A DNA stretch of 64,000 bases from NCBI RefSeq assembly GCF_964059125.1, contig NZ_OZ060395.1, positions 62,001 through 126,000 on the forward strand, in the 5' to 3' direction. Source of the stretch: Buchnera aphidicola (Eriosoma lanigerum) (GTDB lineage Bacteria > Pseudomonadota > Gammaproteobacteria > Enterobacterales > Enterobacteriaceae). The notes below the pieces were generated by a model. It was given only the letters and a program-made list of their open reading frames with translations. It did no database searches and was not told where the DNA came from. This document shows positions 11,707-20,980 of this stretch, piece after piece; position 1 is the first letter of the stretch; the number at the start of each line of letters is the position of its first letter. The translations under genes were made by a program, and so were the position numbers.

Positions 11707-12696
11707 ATGACAACAAAATTAACTGGAAAGGAAAAAAGTGCTTTATTATTATTATCGATGGGAACTGAAGAAGCATCTCAGGTATTACAATATTTATCTG
11801 CTTCTGAAATTCAAATTTTAATTAGTACCATATTACAAATTACAAAAAAAGAACCAAAATATATAAGTGTAGCATTGAGTGAATTTAAAAAGATTAATTA
11901 TCAACAAGATATTTCAAATGTAAATATGTATCAGGATAATTTATTATCTATGTTACGTAAAGCATTAGGACATACAGATGCTATACAATTGTTTGATGAT
12001 GCACTGGCAGTACAAAATAAGAAAGACAATTTAAATATATTAAATAATTTGAATTTAAATGAATTAATGTTATTAATTAAAAATGAGCATATACAAATTA
12101 TTGTGATTTTATTAATTTCTATTCCTCATCACCGTTCGGTTCAATTATTTGAATTATTAGATTCAAAAATGCAAATAGAAGTAATGTTAAGAATAACAAA
12201 ATGTAATAAAATAAGTCGTAGAGTATTAATCGAATTTTCTAAATTTATTAATCAATTATTAAATTTTAAGCATTATTCATTTCAGAATATTCATGGTTTG
12301 CAAGTTAGTTCAGAGATATTAAAATCAATAAAAAAATCGGATCAAAAAAAAATATTAACTGAAATATATATATGCGATAAAAACATTTTTCATAAAATTA
12401 TTGTTCAGATATTTTCTTTTGAACATATTATTGATTTAGATAATATTAATATAAAATTTTTAATAAAAAATATAAATAAAGAAAAGTTATTTTTTTTATT
12501 ACAATATAGTGATAAAACGTTACAAGAAAAATTTTTAAATCTTATGACTAAAGTTGATGTTGATTTATTTTATAAAAATTATTCTACCAAAAAAAATATT
12601 TCAAATTCCATTATTCAACAAGAAAGAACAGAAATGGTTAATTTAATTAAAAGTTACTTAGATAGTAAAAAGATGTCATTTAGTATGATAGGATAA
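11707..12696 (+). CDS. fliG: Flagellar rotor/C-ring protein FliG, torque residues apparently lost
   Basis: Cytoplasmic C-ring protein that binds FliF and FliM and in motile bacteria receives torque from MotA. 329 residues (E. coli 331). The N-terminal part (LTGKEKSALLLLSMGTEEA) is conserved. The EHPQ motif of the middle domain reads EHIQ. Aligning the C-terminal segment LQEKFLNLM with LREKFLRNM of E. coli puts Q, V, K, N and S at the places of the charged torque residues K264, R281, D288, D289 and R297. The scaffold seems kept while motor function decays. It follows fliF by 3 bases and precedes fliH by 4. Confidence 0.93.
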   Translation: MTTKLTGKEKSALLLLSMGTEEASQVLQYLSASEIQILISTILQITKKEPKYISVALSEFKKINYQQDISNVNMYQDNLLSMLRKALGHTDAIQLFDDALAVQNKKDNLNILNNLNLNELMLLIKNEHIQIIVILLISIPHHRSVQLFELLDSKMQIEVMLRITKCNKISRRVLIEFSKFINQLLNFKHYSFQNIHGLQVSSEILKSIKKSDQKKILTEIYICDKNIFHKIIVQIFSFEHIIDLDNINIKFLIKNINKEKLFFLLQYSDKTLQEKFLNLMTKVDVDLFYKNYSTKKNISNSIIQQERTEMVNLIKSYLDSKKMSFSMIG

Positions 12697-12700
12697 TAAT

Positions 12701-13408
12701 ATGTTTAATACGATAATTAAAAAAAAATGGAAGAAATGGTATCCAAATGAATTAAATAAATCTAATAAACAGAATACAATAAATTCAGATTTAGATATAT
12801 CGTTACAAAAGAATGATAAAGATACAGATGATCAATTTAGTTCTCAACTACATTTAGATGATGTTATTAACGTTGATGCTAATCAATCGTTAATAGATAT
12901 AAATACAAATAAGAATGTTAATACGAATAATGCTGTAAATAGTGTTAGTTGCATTGAAATAGAACAAGAAATGGAGATTTTCAAACGAGAAAAAGAAAAA
13001 TTTTATGTAACAATCAAAGATTTTTTAGATAGTTTTAAATATGCTATAGATATGTTAGATCAATCTATAGCTAATCATTTAATGGAAGTAGTATTAAAGG
13101 TAACTGAAAAAGTTATTAATAGTTCTCCAGTATTAGAAAAAGAAGTACTATTAAATATGATCAAAAAATTTTTAAATCAAGATATTATTTTTTTAAAATC
13201 ATTAAAATTACATATTCATCCGGATAATCAGTTATTAGTAGAAGAAAAATTTCAAACAATATTTAGTTCTTATGGATGGAAAATAATTTGCGATCAGACT
13301 GTCGATATTAATAGTTGTAAATTTTCTTCAGATGAAGGAAGTGAATTTGATGGTAGTATATTAGCTCGTTTCCATGCAATAACTAGATCATTGTTTAATG
13401 AGGAATGA
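12701..13408 (+). CDS. fliH: Flagellar export ATPase regulator FliH
   Basis: Forms the peripheral stalk that holds the FliI ATPase at the C-ring. 235 residues (E. coli 228). The N-terminus keeps the tryptophan-rich anchor (IIKKKWKKWYPNEL, compare W-containing FliH N-termini), followed by a polar low-complexity stretch to about 95, a helical region, and the conserved C-terminal domain with SLKLHIHPDN and the closing GSEFDGSILARFHAI. It lies between fliG and fliI and its stop overlaps the first possible fliI start in ATGA. Confidence 0.92.
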   Translation: MFNTIIKKKWKKWYPNELNKSNKQNTINSDLDISLQKNDKDTDDQFSSQLHLDDVINVDANQSLIDINTNKNVNTNNAVNSVSCIEIEQEMEIFKREKEKFYVTIKDFLDSFKYAIDMLDQSIANHLMEVVLKVTEKVINSSPVLEKEVLLNMIKKFLNQDIIFLKSLKLHIHPDNQLLVEEKFQTIFSSYGWKIICDQTVDINSCKFSSDEGSEFDGSILARFHAITRSLFNEE

Positions 13409-14808
13409 TAGTAGTGAGTAATTTACAAATAAAAAATTGGTTAAAAAAAATTAATCTATTAGAAAATAGTTTAAAGAATAGAATTCCTAAATTAATTTGT
13501 TCTGGTCGTTTAATTGGATTAAATGGTTTAATATGTGAAGTGCAAGGGTTATTTTTATCAATTGGTTCAATTTGTATTATTGAAAAAAAATTATTTAAAA
13601 AAAAAATTCATAAGAAATGTGAAGTTATTGGTTTTAAAAATAATGTAATGTTTATCACTCCATTAGATGGTATTGTAGAAGGTTTATGTTGTGGAGATCG
13701 TGTGTTTTACAATTATAGTTTAAATCAGGATAAAGATATTGTTAAAAATAAAGTTCCTTTAGGTTTTAATTTATTAGGTAGAGTTTTAGATAGTCAAGGA
13801 GTACCTTTAGATAATTTAGAATCATTTCATCCTGAATGTTATGATACATTGTATACACCTATTATTAATCCATTGTCTCGTAAATCTATTACAAAAATTT
13901 TAGATTTAGGTATTCGTTCTATTAATTCGCTATTAACTATTGGATTAGGACAAAGAATAGGATTATTTTCTAGTTCAGGATTAGGAAAAAGTGTATTATT
14001 GGGTATGATTACTAAATATAGTTCTGTAGATATTATAGTTATTGGTTTAATTGGAGAAAGAGGAAGAGAAGTTAAAGATTTTATAAATAACATTCTTGGA
14101 AAAGATGGGTTATCTCGTTCAGTAATTATTGCTGCCCCTGCAGATGTTTCTTCTTTATCTAGAATTCAAGGTACATTATATGCTACTAGAATTGCAGAAT
14201 ATTTTAGAGAGCAAAATAAGAATGTATTATTAATTATTGATTCTTTAACTCGTTATGCAATGTCTCTGCGAGAAGTTTCATTGTCGTTGGGAGAATTACC
14301 TGTTGTTAAAGGTTATCCATCTTCAGTTTTTTCTAAGTTACCTATGTTAATAGAAAGAACTGGTAATACAAATGTTTGTTCAGGATCAATTAGTGCAATA
14401 TATACAATATTAACAGAAAAAGATGAAGAAAATGATCCTGTTTCAGATATTGCTAAATCGATATTAGATGGTCATATAATTTTATCTAAAGTATTAGCAG
14501 AATCTGGTAAATATCCTGCTATTGATGTTTCAGCGTCTATTAGTCGTGTTATGAATAGTTTAATTAGTATGAAACACTGTAATTTTTCAATGTTTATAAA
14601 ACAATTGATTTCTGTATATCAAAAAAATGAAGATTTGATTAATATGGGAGCATATATTGCAGGTAATAATATATTACTTGACCAAGCTATTAAATACAAA
14701 CCTCAATTAGATAATTTTTTAAAACAAGATGTATCTGAAAGAATTGATTATCATACTTCATATCTAGAATTAGAAAATTTATGTAATATGATTAATGTTA
14801 ATAATTAA
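13405..14808 (+). CDS. fliI: Flagellum-specific export ATPase FliI
   Basis: ATPase of the type III export apparatus, related to F1-beta. Up to 467 residues (E. coli 457). Walker A SSSGLGKS at about 190-197, GLIGERGREVKDF, Walker B with LLIIDSLTRYAM, and ASISRVMNSL near the end are all intact, so the ATPase should be active. The first ATG at 13405 overlaps the fliH stop; however GAGGA (13400-13404) directly touches that ATG and is better spaced for an in-frame GTG at 13414 (MSNLQIKNW), which may be the real start. Strong conservation here contrasts with the decayed motor residues of FliG. Confidence 0.96.
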   Translation: MIVVSNLQIKNWLKKINLLENSLKNRIPKLICSGRLIGLNGLICEVQGLFLSIGSICIIEKKLFKKKIHKKCEVIGFKNNVMFITPLDGIVEGLCCGDRVFYNYSLNQDKDIVKNKVPLGFNLLGRVLDSQGVPLDNLESFHPECYDTLYTPIINPLSRKSITKILDLGIRSINSLLTIGLGQRIGLFSSSGLGKSVLLGMITKYSSVDIIVIGLIGERGREVKDFINNILGKDGLSRSVIIAAPADVSSLSRIQGTLYATRIAEYFREQNKNVLLIIDSLTRYAMSLREVSLSLGELPVVKGYPSSVFSKLPMLIERTGNTNVCSGSISAIYTILTEKDEENDPVSDIAKSILDGHIILSKVLAESGKYPAIDVSASISRVMNSLISMKHCNFSMFIKQLISVYQKNEDLINMGAYIAGNNILLDQAIKYKPQLDNFLKQDVSERIDYHTSYLELENLCNMINVNN

Positions 14809-14838
14809 ATTATTGTTTTATTATTTATTGGTGTAATA

Positions 14839-15297
14839 ATGGTTACAATAAAAAAATTAGATTTTTTAGAAATGCAATTAAAAATTAAGTTAAATTTACA
14901 GCAAATAAAGTTAAATAATAAATTTTTAAAAAAAAATCATGTTTTACAGCAATATTTACAACTTATTAAATATCAAGAAGAATATTATAAACATTTACAT
15001 GTAAGTATATTAAAAGGAATTAATATATCTACTTGGAAATGTTATATAAAATTTTTAAATATGATAGATCGAAATATTATTTTGCAAAAAAAAATATTAT
15101 TGCAGTATAGTGATGAAATTAAAAAAATACATAATATTTATAGAAAAAATTATTGTAAAATACAAATATATAAAAATTTAAAATTATTAATTTATAAACA
15201 TAAAATATTAAAAAATGAAACTTTATTTCAAAAAAATGATGATATTTTAGTGTCTTTACATTTATTAAGACAGGTGAAAGATTGTCATGTTATTTGA
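14839..15297 (+). CDS. fliJ: Flagellar export chaperone/ATPase stalk protein FliJ
   Basis: 152 residues (E. coli 147). FliJ is a coiled-coil protein that links FliI to the export gate FlhA. The sequence is very lysine- and asparagine-rich and predicted wholly helical, with few conserved positions; identification rests on position between fliI and fliK, length, helical character and the LQQYLQLIKYQEEYY-like heptad pattern. GGTG precedes the ATG at a suitable distance. The 3' end overlaps fliK by 11 bases. Confidence 0.8.
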   Translation: MVTIKKLDFLEMQLKIKLNLQQIKLNNKFLKKNHVLQQYLQLIKYQEEYYKHLHVSILKGINISTWKCYIKFLNMIDRNIILQKKILLQYSDEIKKIHNIYRKNYCKIQIYKNLKLLIYKHKILKNETLFQKNDDILVSLHLLRQVKDCHVI

Positions 15298-16480
15298 AAT
15301 CAATAGTAAATTGTTTACTAATTATGTAGAAAAGAATAAATATTCTGATAATCGTTCTAATAATTTTAAATTAAAATTAAATTCATTTAATAGTATATAT
15401 AAAAAAGAAAAAAAAGATAATTTGTATATTAATAAATCAATTTTATATAAAAATAGAAATAAAAAAAAATATTTGTATGATATAAGTTATGATTTTATTT
15501 TGAATAATTGGATTAAATATGTGGATTATGACAGTTCGATTCGAAACTATAATTTTTTAAATTGTATTAATCGAAGTACTTCTTTGTATGATCATCTTAT
15601 GAAAAAAAATTATTTTTTAAAAAGTTTATGTAGTAATAAGTATAATTCTCAATATAATCATAATAATGTTAATTATCAAAAAAATAATTTAATTAATAAT
15701 ATAAAATTTTTTTTTAATCAACAGGTATCGAATTATAACAATTGTATAAATAATAATGTTCATACAAATAATGAATTATATAAAGTTAAGATCTTTGATA
15801 ATCATCTAATTGTGAATAACAGTTCTTATAAAAATTATATTAACAATTATTTCGTGTTAACTGTTCAGTTAGACAAAGAATTCAATTTTAATGATATAAT
15901 ATTTAATTATTTTAATAATATTATATTTGTAAATAATGTTTTATTTATTAATAATGTTAGTAATAAAATTATTAATAAATTTAGTGTATGTGATATGAAT
16001 AATATATCATTTTCTAATATTCATTTCATTGTAGAACAGTTACTTAACAAATTATTTTTGACAGCAGAACTTAAAAATAAAATTTTTGAACAAATATTAA
16101 TATTCAAATTAAAAAAAATAAGTGCTGTTCAATTACATATTTACTCAAAAGATAAAGGTTTTATTTATATTGCACTAAATATATTAAATAATAATTTAAA
16201 TTTAAATTTTATGTCGTTAGATAGTACTATGCGATTAGATTTTATTTCTTTTCTATCTGATTTAAGAAAAAAAATTAAAAAAAATAGAATAAAATTTAAT
16301 GAAATTGTTATTCATGATCATAGTTTTTTTTTACAACAAAAGAAATATAATAACATTAATATAAATTATGATTATAATCATAAATTAAAATATAATAGAA
16401 AAACAGTTCAACTATTTCCTTCTGAAAATTATAACTTAGTTATGTTACATTTTAATGATGTACATCATGTATATGTTTAG
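15287..16480 (+). CDS. fliK: Flagellar hook-length control protein FliK (highly diverged)
   Basis: 397 residues (E. coli 375). In flagella FliK is exported, measures hook length and switches export specificity. The first 230 residues are an Asn/Tyr/Lys-rich low-complexity stretch with no recognisable motifs. The C-terminal domain is recognisable: AVQLHIYSKDKGFIYIALNI corresponds to the LxLxPxxLGxVxVxL motif, followed by a helical LDFISFLSDLRKKIKK segment and a Gln-rich tail. It overlaps fliJ and precedes fliM by 150 bases. Assignment rests on order plus this C-terminal domain. Confidence 0.8.
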   Translation: MLFEINSKLFTNYVEKNKYSDNRSNNFKLKLNSFNSIYKKEKKDNLYINKSILYKNRNKKKYLYDISYDFILNNWIKYVDYDSSIRNYNFLNCINRSTSLYDHLMKKNYFLKSLCSNKYNSQYNHNNVNYQKNNLINNIKFFFNQQVSNYNNCINNNVHTNNELYKVKIFDNHLIVNNSSYKNYINNYFVLTVQLDKEFNFNDIIFNYFNNIIFVNNVLFINNVSNKIINKFSVCDMNNISFSNIHFIVEQLLNKLFLTAELKNKIFEQILIFKLKKISAVQLHIYSKDKGFIYIALNILNNNLNLNFMSLDSTMRLDFISFLSDLRKKIKKNRIKFNEIVIHDHSFFLQQKKYNNININYDYNHKLKYNRKTVQLFPSENYNLVMLHFNDVHHVYV

Positions 16481-16630
16481 AATATGTTATAAAGTAAATA
16501 GTTGATAATAGTAAATTTTTAATCTATACAATTAATAATTGTATTATATTTTGATATTTAATTAATAAATTTAGTTATAATTATATTTATAATTATATTT
16601 TTTTTAATTTTAATTATCAAGGTGTGTATA

Positions 16631-17593
16631 ATGGATAAAGAATTAATTTCTAATGTTGATTTAAAACAATTTTTTTTAGATCTTCAAACTAAGCAATGTA
16701 AAAATAAGATTGGTAATAAATTGCATGATTCTATTTTTCATTTAGAAAAGTATACAAGTATTCTGGAAGATATAAATCAGTTATTTATAAAAAATTTTCA
16801 AATGAATTTATCTAAGTTTGTTGGATTAGATATTATTAATTATAATTGTAGTGCTATCTATAATATATCTTATTCAGAATTATTAAATAATAATAATATT
16901 CCAATTAAAATAAATATTATGAAATTGATGTCTGATGAAAAAGTGGTTTTTGTTGGTATTTCTTCAGAATTGATTTATTCTATAATAGATTTATTATTTG
17001 GAGGAACAGGAATATTATCTTCTTATTTTATTGCAAAAAATCATTTTACATGTTATGAACAAAGTATAATAAAAAGATTGTACACTATAATTAGTGAATC
17101 ATATTGCAGTGCTTGGAAAACTATGTTTTCTGTAGATATACCTCGCATTATTCATGAAGATATATGTATTAATGATAACATTATTGGTTGTTCCAAAAAA
17201 ACTAATTTATTTTATTCAGAATTTAATACTAATATGAATAGCACTAGTATTATGTTTAGTATTTGTATTGCAAGTAATCTTATGGAAGAATGGAATAAGA
17301 ATTTATGGAAAAAAAATACACTATTATTTAAAAAAAATAATAAAATTAATTGTAATCATTTTAATGTATTAAAGAATTTAGAATTAAATGTACAAGTTAA
17401 ATTAACAGATTTTCAAATTCCTTTATCCAATATTATAAAATTAAAAGTTGGTGATATATTAACTATAAAAAAACCTAACAGTATTGTAGCATATGTTAAC
17501 GGTGTTCCTTTATTATCAGGAAAATATGGCTCATGTGACGGTAAACATGCTTTCTCTATATGTAATATAAACAATATTAATTTGAAGGAATAA
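16631..17593 (+). CDS. fliM: Flagellar C-ring switch protein FliM
   Basis: 320 residues from the ATG at 16631 (E. coli 334). I prefer this start over the in-frame GTG at 16622 because AAGGTG at 16619-16624 is properly spaced for it. FliM builds the C-ring wall and in motile cells binds CheY-P. The middle CheC-like domain keeps IDLLFGGTG (about 117-125), and the C-terminal SpoA-like domain begins near 248 (VQVKLTDFQIPLSNI). The N-terminal CheY-binding motif of enteric FliM (LSQAEIDALL) is replaced by ISNVDLKQFF. fliL, which precedes fliM in E. coli, is absent. Confidence 0.93.
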   Translation: MDKELISNVDLKQFFLDLQTKQCKNKIGNKLHDSIFHLEKYTSILEDINQLFIKNFQMNLSKFVGLDIINYNCSAIYNISYSELLNNNNIPIKINIMKLMSDEKVVFVGISSELIYSIIDLLFGGTGILSSYFIAKNHFTCYEQSIIKRLYTIISESYCSAWKTMFSVDIPRIIHEDICINDNIIGCSKKTNLFYSEFNTNMNSTSIMFSICIASNLMEEWNKNLWKKNTLLFKKNNKINCNHFNVLKNLELNVQVKLTDFQIPLSNIIKLKVGDILTIKKPNSIVAYVNGVPLLSGKYGSCDGKHAFSICNINNINLKE

Positions 17594-17596
17594 CAT

Positions 17597-17992
17597 ATGA
17601 TTAATAAAAAAAAAAATCAATATGATTTACAACATAACGAGCAGAATGATAGTATTGATACAACAAAACAATCACTAGATAATGCAGAATTAGATTTGAT
17701 TAATAATAATGATACTAAAATATTATCTAATAATAATATTGATTTAATTTCTGATGTTCCAATTCAAATTTCAGTAGAGTTAGGAACGATAAAAATACCA
17801 ATAAAAGATTTTTTACAGTTATCTATAGGATCAGTATTAGTTTTAGACAATGATTTAGATAAACCTTTGAATATTTTTATTAATAATTATTTAATTGCTC
17901 AGGGGGAAATAGTAGTTATTGAAAATAAGTATGGAATTCGAATTACTCATATTATAGAAAATTCTAAAAATATGTGTTATTTTAATCAATAA
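17597..17992 (+). CDS. fliN: Flagellar C-ring protein FliN
   Basis: 131 residues (E. coli 137). FliN forms the bottom of the C-ring and docks the FliH-FliI complex for export. A polar variable N-terminus (to about 50) is followed by the conserved SpoA domain: VPIQISVELGTIKIPIKDFL, LSIGSVLVLD, and the closing AQGEIVVIENKYGIRIT. It starts 3 bases after the fliM stop with AAGGA in the fliM end. fliO, which follows fliN in E. coli, is not found in the 361 bases to fliP. Confidence 0.95.
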   Translation: MINKKKNQYDLQHNEQNDSIDTTKQSLDNAELDLINNNDTKILSNNNIDLISDVPIQISVELGTIKIPIKDFLQLSIGSVLVLDNDLDKPLNIFINNYLIAQGEIVVIENKYGIRITHIIENSKNMCYFNQ

Positions 17993-18353
17993 AAAATTTA
18001 TTTTAATTAAATATGATTTTTTACGTATATTTTAATTATATATTTTGTAAAATATGTAATATTAAATATAATTGTATTATGGAACTTAAAAAATATATAA
18101 AAGTATTAATTTTCTTGAATTATTATTAAATTAATTGATTAGTTTTTATTTTTCTATTTTATATAATATGGTTATTAATATATTATTACAGTTTATCAAT
18201 GGATTATGTATGTTATATATATATTCAATAATTTAAAGAATACTAATATATTTTTTTTTAATATGTTGGATTAGATTAATCAAATTATATAGTAAAATTA
18301 TTTTAAACTAATTATATATATAATATTATAAAGTAAATATATTGGATATTACG
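17993..18353. other. Spacer at the position of fliO, no intact gene
   Basis: 361 AT-rich bases between fliN and fliP. E. coli has fliO here. Only very short ORFs are present (for example a 16-codon one from 18079 and a 22-codon one from about 18169), neither resembling FliO. The gene appears lost; the spacer may now hold a promoter for fliPQR, but I cannot point to one convincingly. Confidence 0.6.
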
Positions 18354-19088
18354 ATGGTGAATAAGATACTATCAATTTTATTTTTATTTTTATGTTCTTC
18401 AAATATTCATGCAGAAGTACTTAGTTTAACTACACATCCTTTAAATAATGGAGGACAAAGTTGGTCTCTTCCCATTCAAACATTAATATTTATAACATCT
18501 TTAACTTTTCTTCCGGCTGTATTATTAATGATGACTAGTTTTACTAGAATTATTATTGTGTTTGGATTATTAAGAAATGCTATTGGGACTCCTTATGCTC
18601 CACCTAATCAAATTTTATTGGGATTAGCATTATTTTTGACTTTTTTTATTATGCATCCTGTTTTTGATAAAGTATATAAAGAAGCATATTTACCTTTTAC
18701 GCAGGATAAAATTTCTATAGATATAGCTTTTCAGAAGGGAGCTCAACCATTTAAAAAATTTATGTTAAAACAAATTAGAAAACCTGATTTGGAATTGTTT
18801 TCTAAATTAGCTCATATTTCTTCTTTTTCTAATTTAAATGATATTCCTATGAGAGTTGTCGTACCGTCTTTCATTACTAGTGAATTAAAAACAGCATTTC
18901 AAATAGGTTTTACTATATTTATTCCTTTTTTAATTATTGATTTAGTTATATCAAGTGTATTAATGGCTTTAGGTATGATGATGGTTCCACCGTCTAGTAT
19001 TTCTTTGCCTTTTAAGTTGATTTTATTTGTTTTAGTTGATGGATGGAAGTTGTTAGTCAATTCGTTAGCGCAAAGTTTTTATCTTTAG
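18354..19088 (+). CDS. fliP: Flagellar export gate protein FliP
   Basis: Core membrane protein of the type III export gate (FliP5-FliQ4-FliR1). From the ATG at 18354 it has 244 residues (E. coli 245). A cleavable signal peptide is visible ([16 protein letters not shown]). Family signatures are intact: [35 protein letters not shown], and [17 protein letters not shown], with four hydrophobic segments. An in-frame TTG at 18342 is a less likely start. It begins a fliPQR unit; strong conservation marks this gate as under selection. Confidence 0.96.
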   Translation: MVNKILSILFLFLCSSNIHAEVLSLTTHPLNNGGQSWSLPIQTLIFITSLTFLPAVLLMMTSFTRIIIVFGLLRNAIGTPYAPPNQILLGLALFLTFFIMHPVFDKVYKEAYLPFTQDKISIDIAFQKGAQPFKKFMLKQIRKPDLELFSKLAHISSFSNLNDIPMRVVVPSFITSELKTAFQIGFTIFIPFLIIDLVISSVLMALGMMMVPPSSISLPFKLILFVLVDGWKLLVNSLAQSFYL

Positions 19089-19160
19089 TACATTAATATT
19101 TTTTTTATGTGTTATAATAATTAATTCAATTATGCATGTTTGTAATAATAATGAGGTTTT

Positions 19161-19430
19161 ATGACTCCTGAATCTATAATGACAATGTTTCATGAAGCTA
19201 TGAAAATTTTATTAATGTTAATTTTTCCTTTATTATCATCAGCATTATTTACAGGTTTAATTGTCAGTGTATTACAGGCTTCTACACAAATTAATGAACA
19301 AACTTTATCTTTTATCCCTAAAATATTATCAGTTTTTGGAGCTATGATGATTTTTGGACCATGGATGTTAGGTATTTTTTTAGATTATGTTCAGAATTTA
19401 TTTAATCATTTACCATCAATTGCACACTAA
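19161..19430 (+). CDS. fliQ: Flagellar export gate protein FliQ
   Basis: 89 residues, the family length, with two membrane hairpins (about 14-40 and 52-78). Signature segment ASTQINEQTLSFIPKI is intact. AATGAGGT gives a ribosome-binding site. It joins FliP and FliR in the export gate. Its stop TAA shares a base with the fliR start (TAATG), so the two are translationally coupled. Confidence 0.96.
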   Translation: MTPESIMTMFHEAMKILLMLIFPLLSSALFTGLIVSVLQASTQINEQTLSFIPKILSVFGAMMIFGPWMLGIFLDYVQNLFNHLPSIAH

Positions 19431-20200
19431 TGTTAACAATTAATAGTATAGAATTTTTTCATTTATTAAATAATATTTTTCTTCCTTTTGTTCGGATTTT
19501 ATCTTTATTTTTGACTGCTCCTATTTTTAATGAACGTGTAGTTTTTTCTAAAATTAAAATTATCATATCTATATTTTTTAGTTTTTTAATTACTCCATTT
19601 TTACCAGATATTCATATAGATTTTTTTTCGTCTAATTTTTTATTAATCTTCATTCAGCAAATGATAATTGGAATATTTTTAGGATTTTCTGTACAGATTA
19701 TTTTTTCTGCAGCAAATATGGCAGGAGAAATTATTTCAACACAAATAGGATTATCTTTCTCTAATTATTTTGATATTAATACTAGGAATAATTCATCTTC
19801 AATTACCCGTTTATTAAATATATTATTTTTATTTTTATTTTTATCTTTTAATGGTCATCTTTGGATTTTATCAATTTTGTTTGATAGTTTTTATCGTATA
19901 CCTATAGATTATTTTTTTTTAAATGTTAAAGTATTTTTGCTATTAATTCATTTTTCTAGTTTTTTATTTGTAATTAGTTTAAAACTATCTTTTCCTATTA
20001 TTATTTTAATATTAATTTTAAATTGTATTATGGCGTTTTTAAATCGTATATCTCCTCAAATTTCTATTTTTTCTATAGGTTTTCCTATTATTTTACTTTT
20101 AGGAATTTTTTTGTTGTATTTTTTAATTCCATTTTTAGCTCCTTTTTTTCAAAATTTATTTTTAAATATTCAAAAATTTTTGTTGAATGTCATGATTTAA
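19430..20200 (+). CDS. fliR: Flagellar export gate protein FliR
   Basis: 256 residues (E. coli 261), with about six hydrophobic segments. It completes the FliPQR gate. Conserved segments include FLPFVRILSLFLTAPIF at about 15-31, the QQMIIGIFLGFSVQIIFSAANMAGEII region at about 74-100, and LNRISPQISIFSIGFP near 202-217. Its start overlaps the fliQ stop. It ends the flagellar cluster; flhB, the usual partner, is not in this window. Confidence 0.95.
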   Translation: MLTINSIEFFHLLNNIFLPFVRILSLFLTAPIFNERVVFSKIKIIISIFFSFLITPFLPDIHIDFFSSNFLLIFIQQMIIGIFLGFSVQIIFSAANMAGEIISTQIGLSFSNYFDINTRNNSSSITRLLNILFLFLFLSFNGHLWILSILFDSFYRIPIDYFFLNVKVFLLLIHFSSFLFVISLKLSFPIIILILILNCIMAFLNRISPQISIFSIGFPIILLLGIFLLYFLIPFLAPFFQNLFLNIQKFLLNVMI

Positions 20201-20231
20201 GTAAAAAAGATTTATATATTAATATTTTTTC

Positions 20232-20287
20232 AATAGATATGATTAACAATATTTAAATTAAGTTAAATATTGTTAATCATATCTATT
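20232..20287. terminator. Long perfect inverted repeat, bidirectional terminator
   Basis: Perfect 25-bp inverted repeat (20232-20256 and 20263-20287) with a 6-base loop. T/A tracts outside extend pairing by about another 10 bp with one bulge. It sits between rightward fliR and leftward rpmG and is flanked by T-runs suitable for termination in both directions. Confidence 0.75.
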
Positions 20288-20366
20288 AAAAAATATTTTT
20301 TTTATTTTTTATTAATATGATGTATTTAATGTTTATATTTAATATTATATATAATGATTTCTTAAT

Positions 20367-20534
20367 TTATTTAATTTTATGTTCTATGTATAAAGTATGT
20401 TTTTTAATAATTGGATCATATTTCTTTAATTCAATTTTTTTAGATTGATTTCTTTTATTTTTAGTTGTAGTGTAATAATGACCACTACCTGAAGAAGAAA
20501 TTAATTTTATTTTTTCTCTGATTTTTTTAGCCAT
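20367..20534 (-). CDS. rpmG: 50S ribosomal protein L33
   Basis: 55 residues, exactly the enteric L33 length. The start [14 protein letters not shown], the central [14 protein letters not shown] and the C-terminal [17 protein letters not shown] match the family well. ATG at 20534 with AAGAAGGA upstream. It lies 9 bases downstream of rpmB, the usual rpmB-rpmG pair of enteric bacteria. Confidence 0.97.
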   Translation of the reverse strand: MAKKIREKIKLISSSGSGHYYTTTKNKRNQSKKIELKKYDPIIKKHTLYIEHKIK

Positions 20535-20543
20535 AAATCCTTC

Positions 20544-20786
20544 TTATATTTTTTTATTTTTCTTTAATTTATTAACTTTTTGTAGTGTTGCTGTAATTCC
20601 ATTTTTATCTATAATTCTCATTCCTTTTGTTGATAGATATAATTTTATAAATTTTTTATCTTCAGGAATCCAAAATTTATGTTTGTGTAAATTTAAAAAA
20701 AACTTTCTTTTAGTGGCATTCATAGCATGTGATCTATTATTTCCTACTATAGTTTTTTTCAAAGTAATATTACATATTTTAGACAT
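20544..20786 (-). CDS. rpmB: 50S ribosomal protein L28
   Basis: 80 residues (E. coli 78). Conserved MSKICNITLKKTIVGNNRSHAMNATKR-type N-terminus (key residues: GNNxSHAxxxTKR) and LYLSTKGMRIIDKNGI C-terminal part. AAAAAGGATTTATAA precedes the ATG. First gene of the leftward rpmB-rpmG pair; the 194-base spacer to tamB carries its promoter. Confidence 0.97.
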   Translation of the reverse strand: MSKICNITLKKTIVGNNRSHAMNATKRKFFLNLHKHKFWIPEDKKFIKLYLSTKGMRIIDKNGITATLQKVNKLKKNKKI

Positions 20787-20980
20787 TTATAAATCCTTTT
20801 TAGTGATTTTGTTAAAAATATTTATATATATTTATATATATAGTAACATATATATAATAATTGATTGTATATAATATAAATTATGTAGTTAATTATATTT
20901 ATTTTTCTTTTTTTGTAAATATGCATTCAATATAAATATTAATATAATTATATTATTTTAAATAATAACATTAGATTTAA

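Noticed and set aside
18079-18129. Short ORF as fliO remnant
   Set aside because: Only 16 codons and no resemblance to FliO; such ORFs occur by chance in this sequence.
20023-20256. 77-codon frame inside the end of fliR
   Set aside because: Overlaps conserved FliR in another frame, is Phe/Tyr/Ser-rich and runs into the terminator palindrome.
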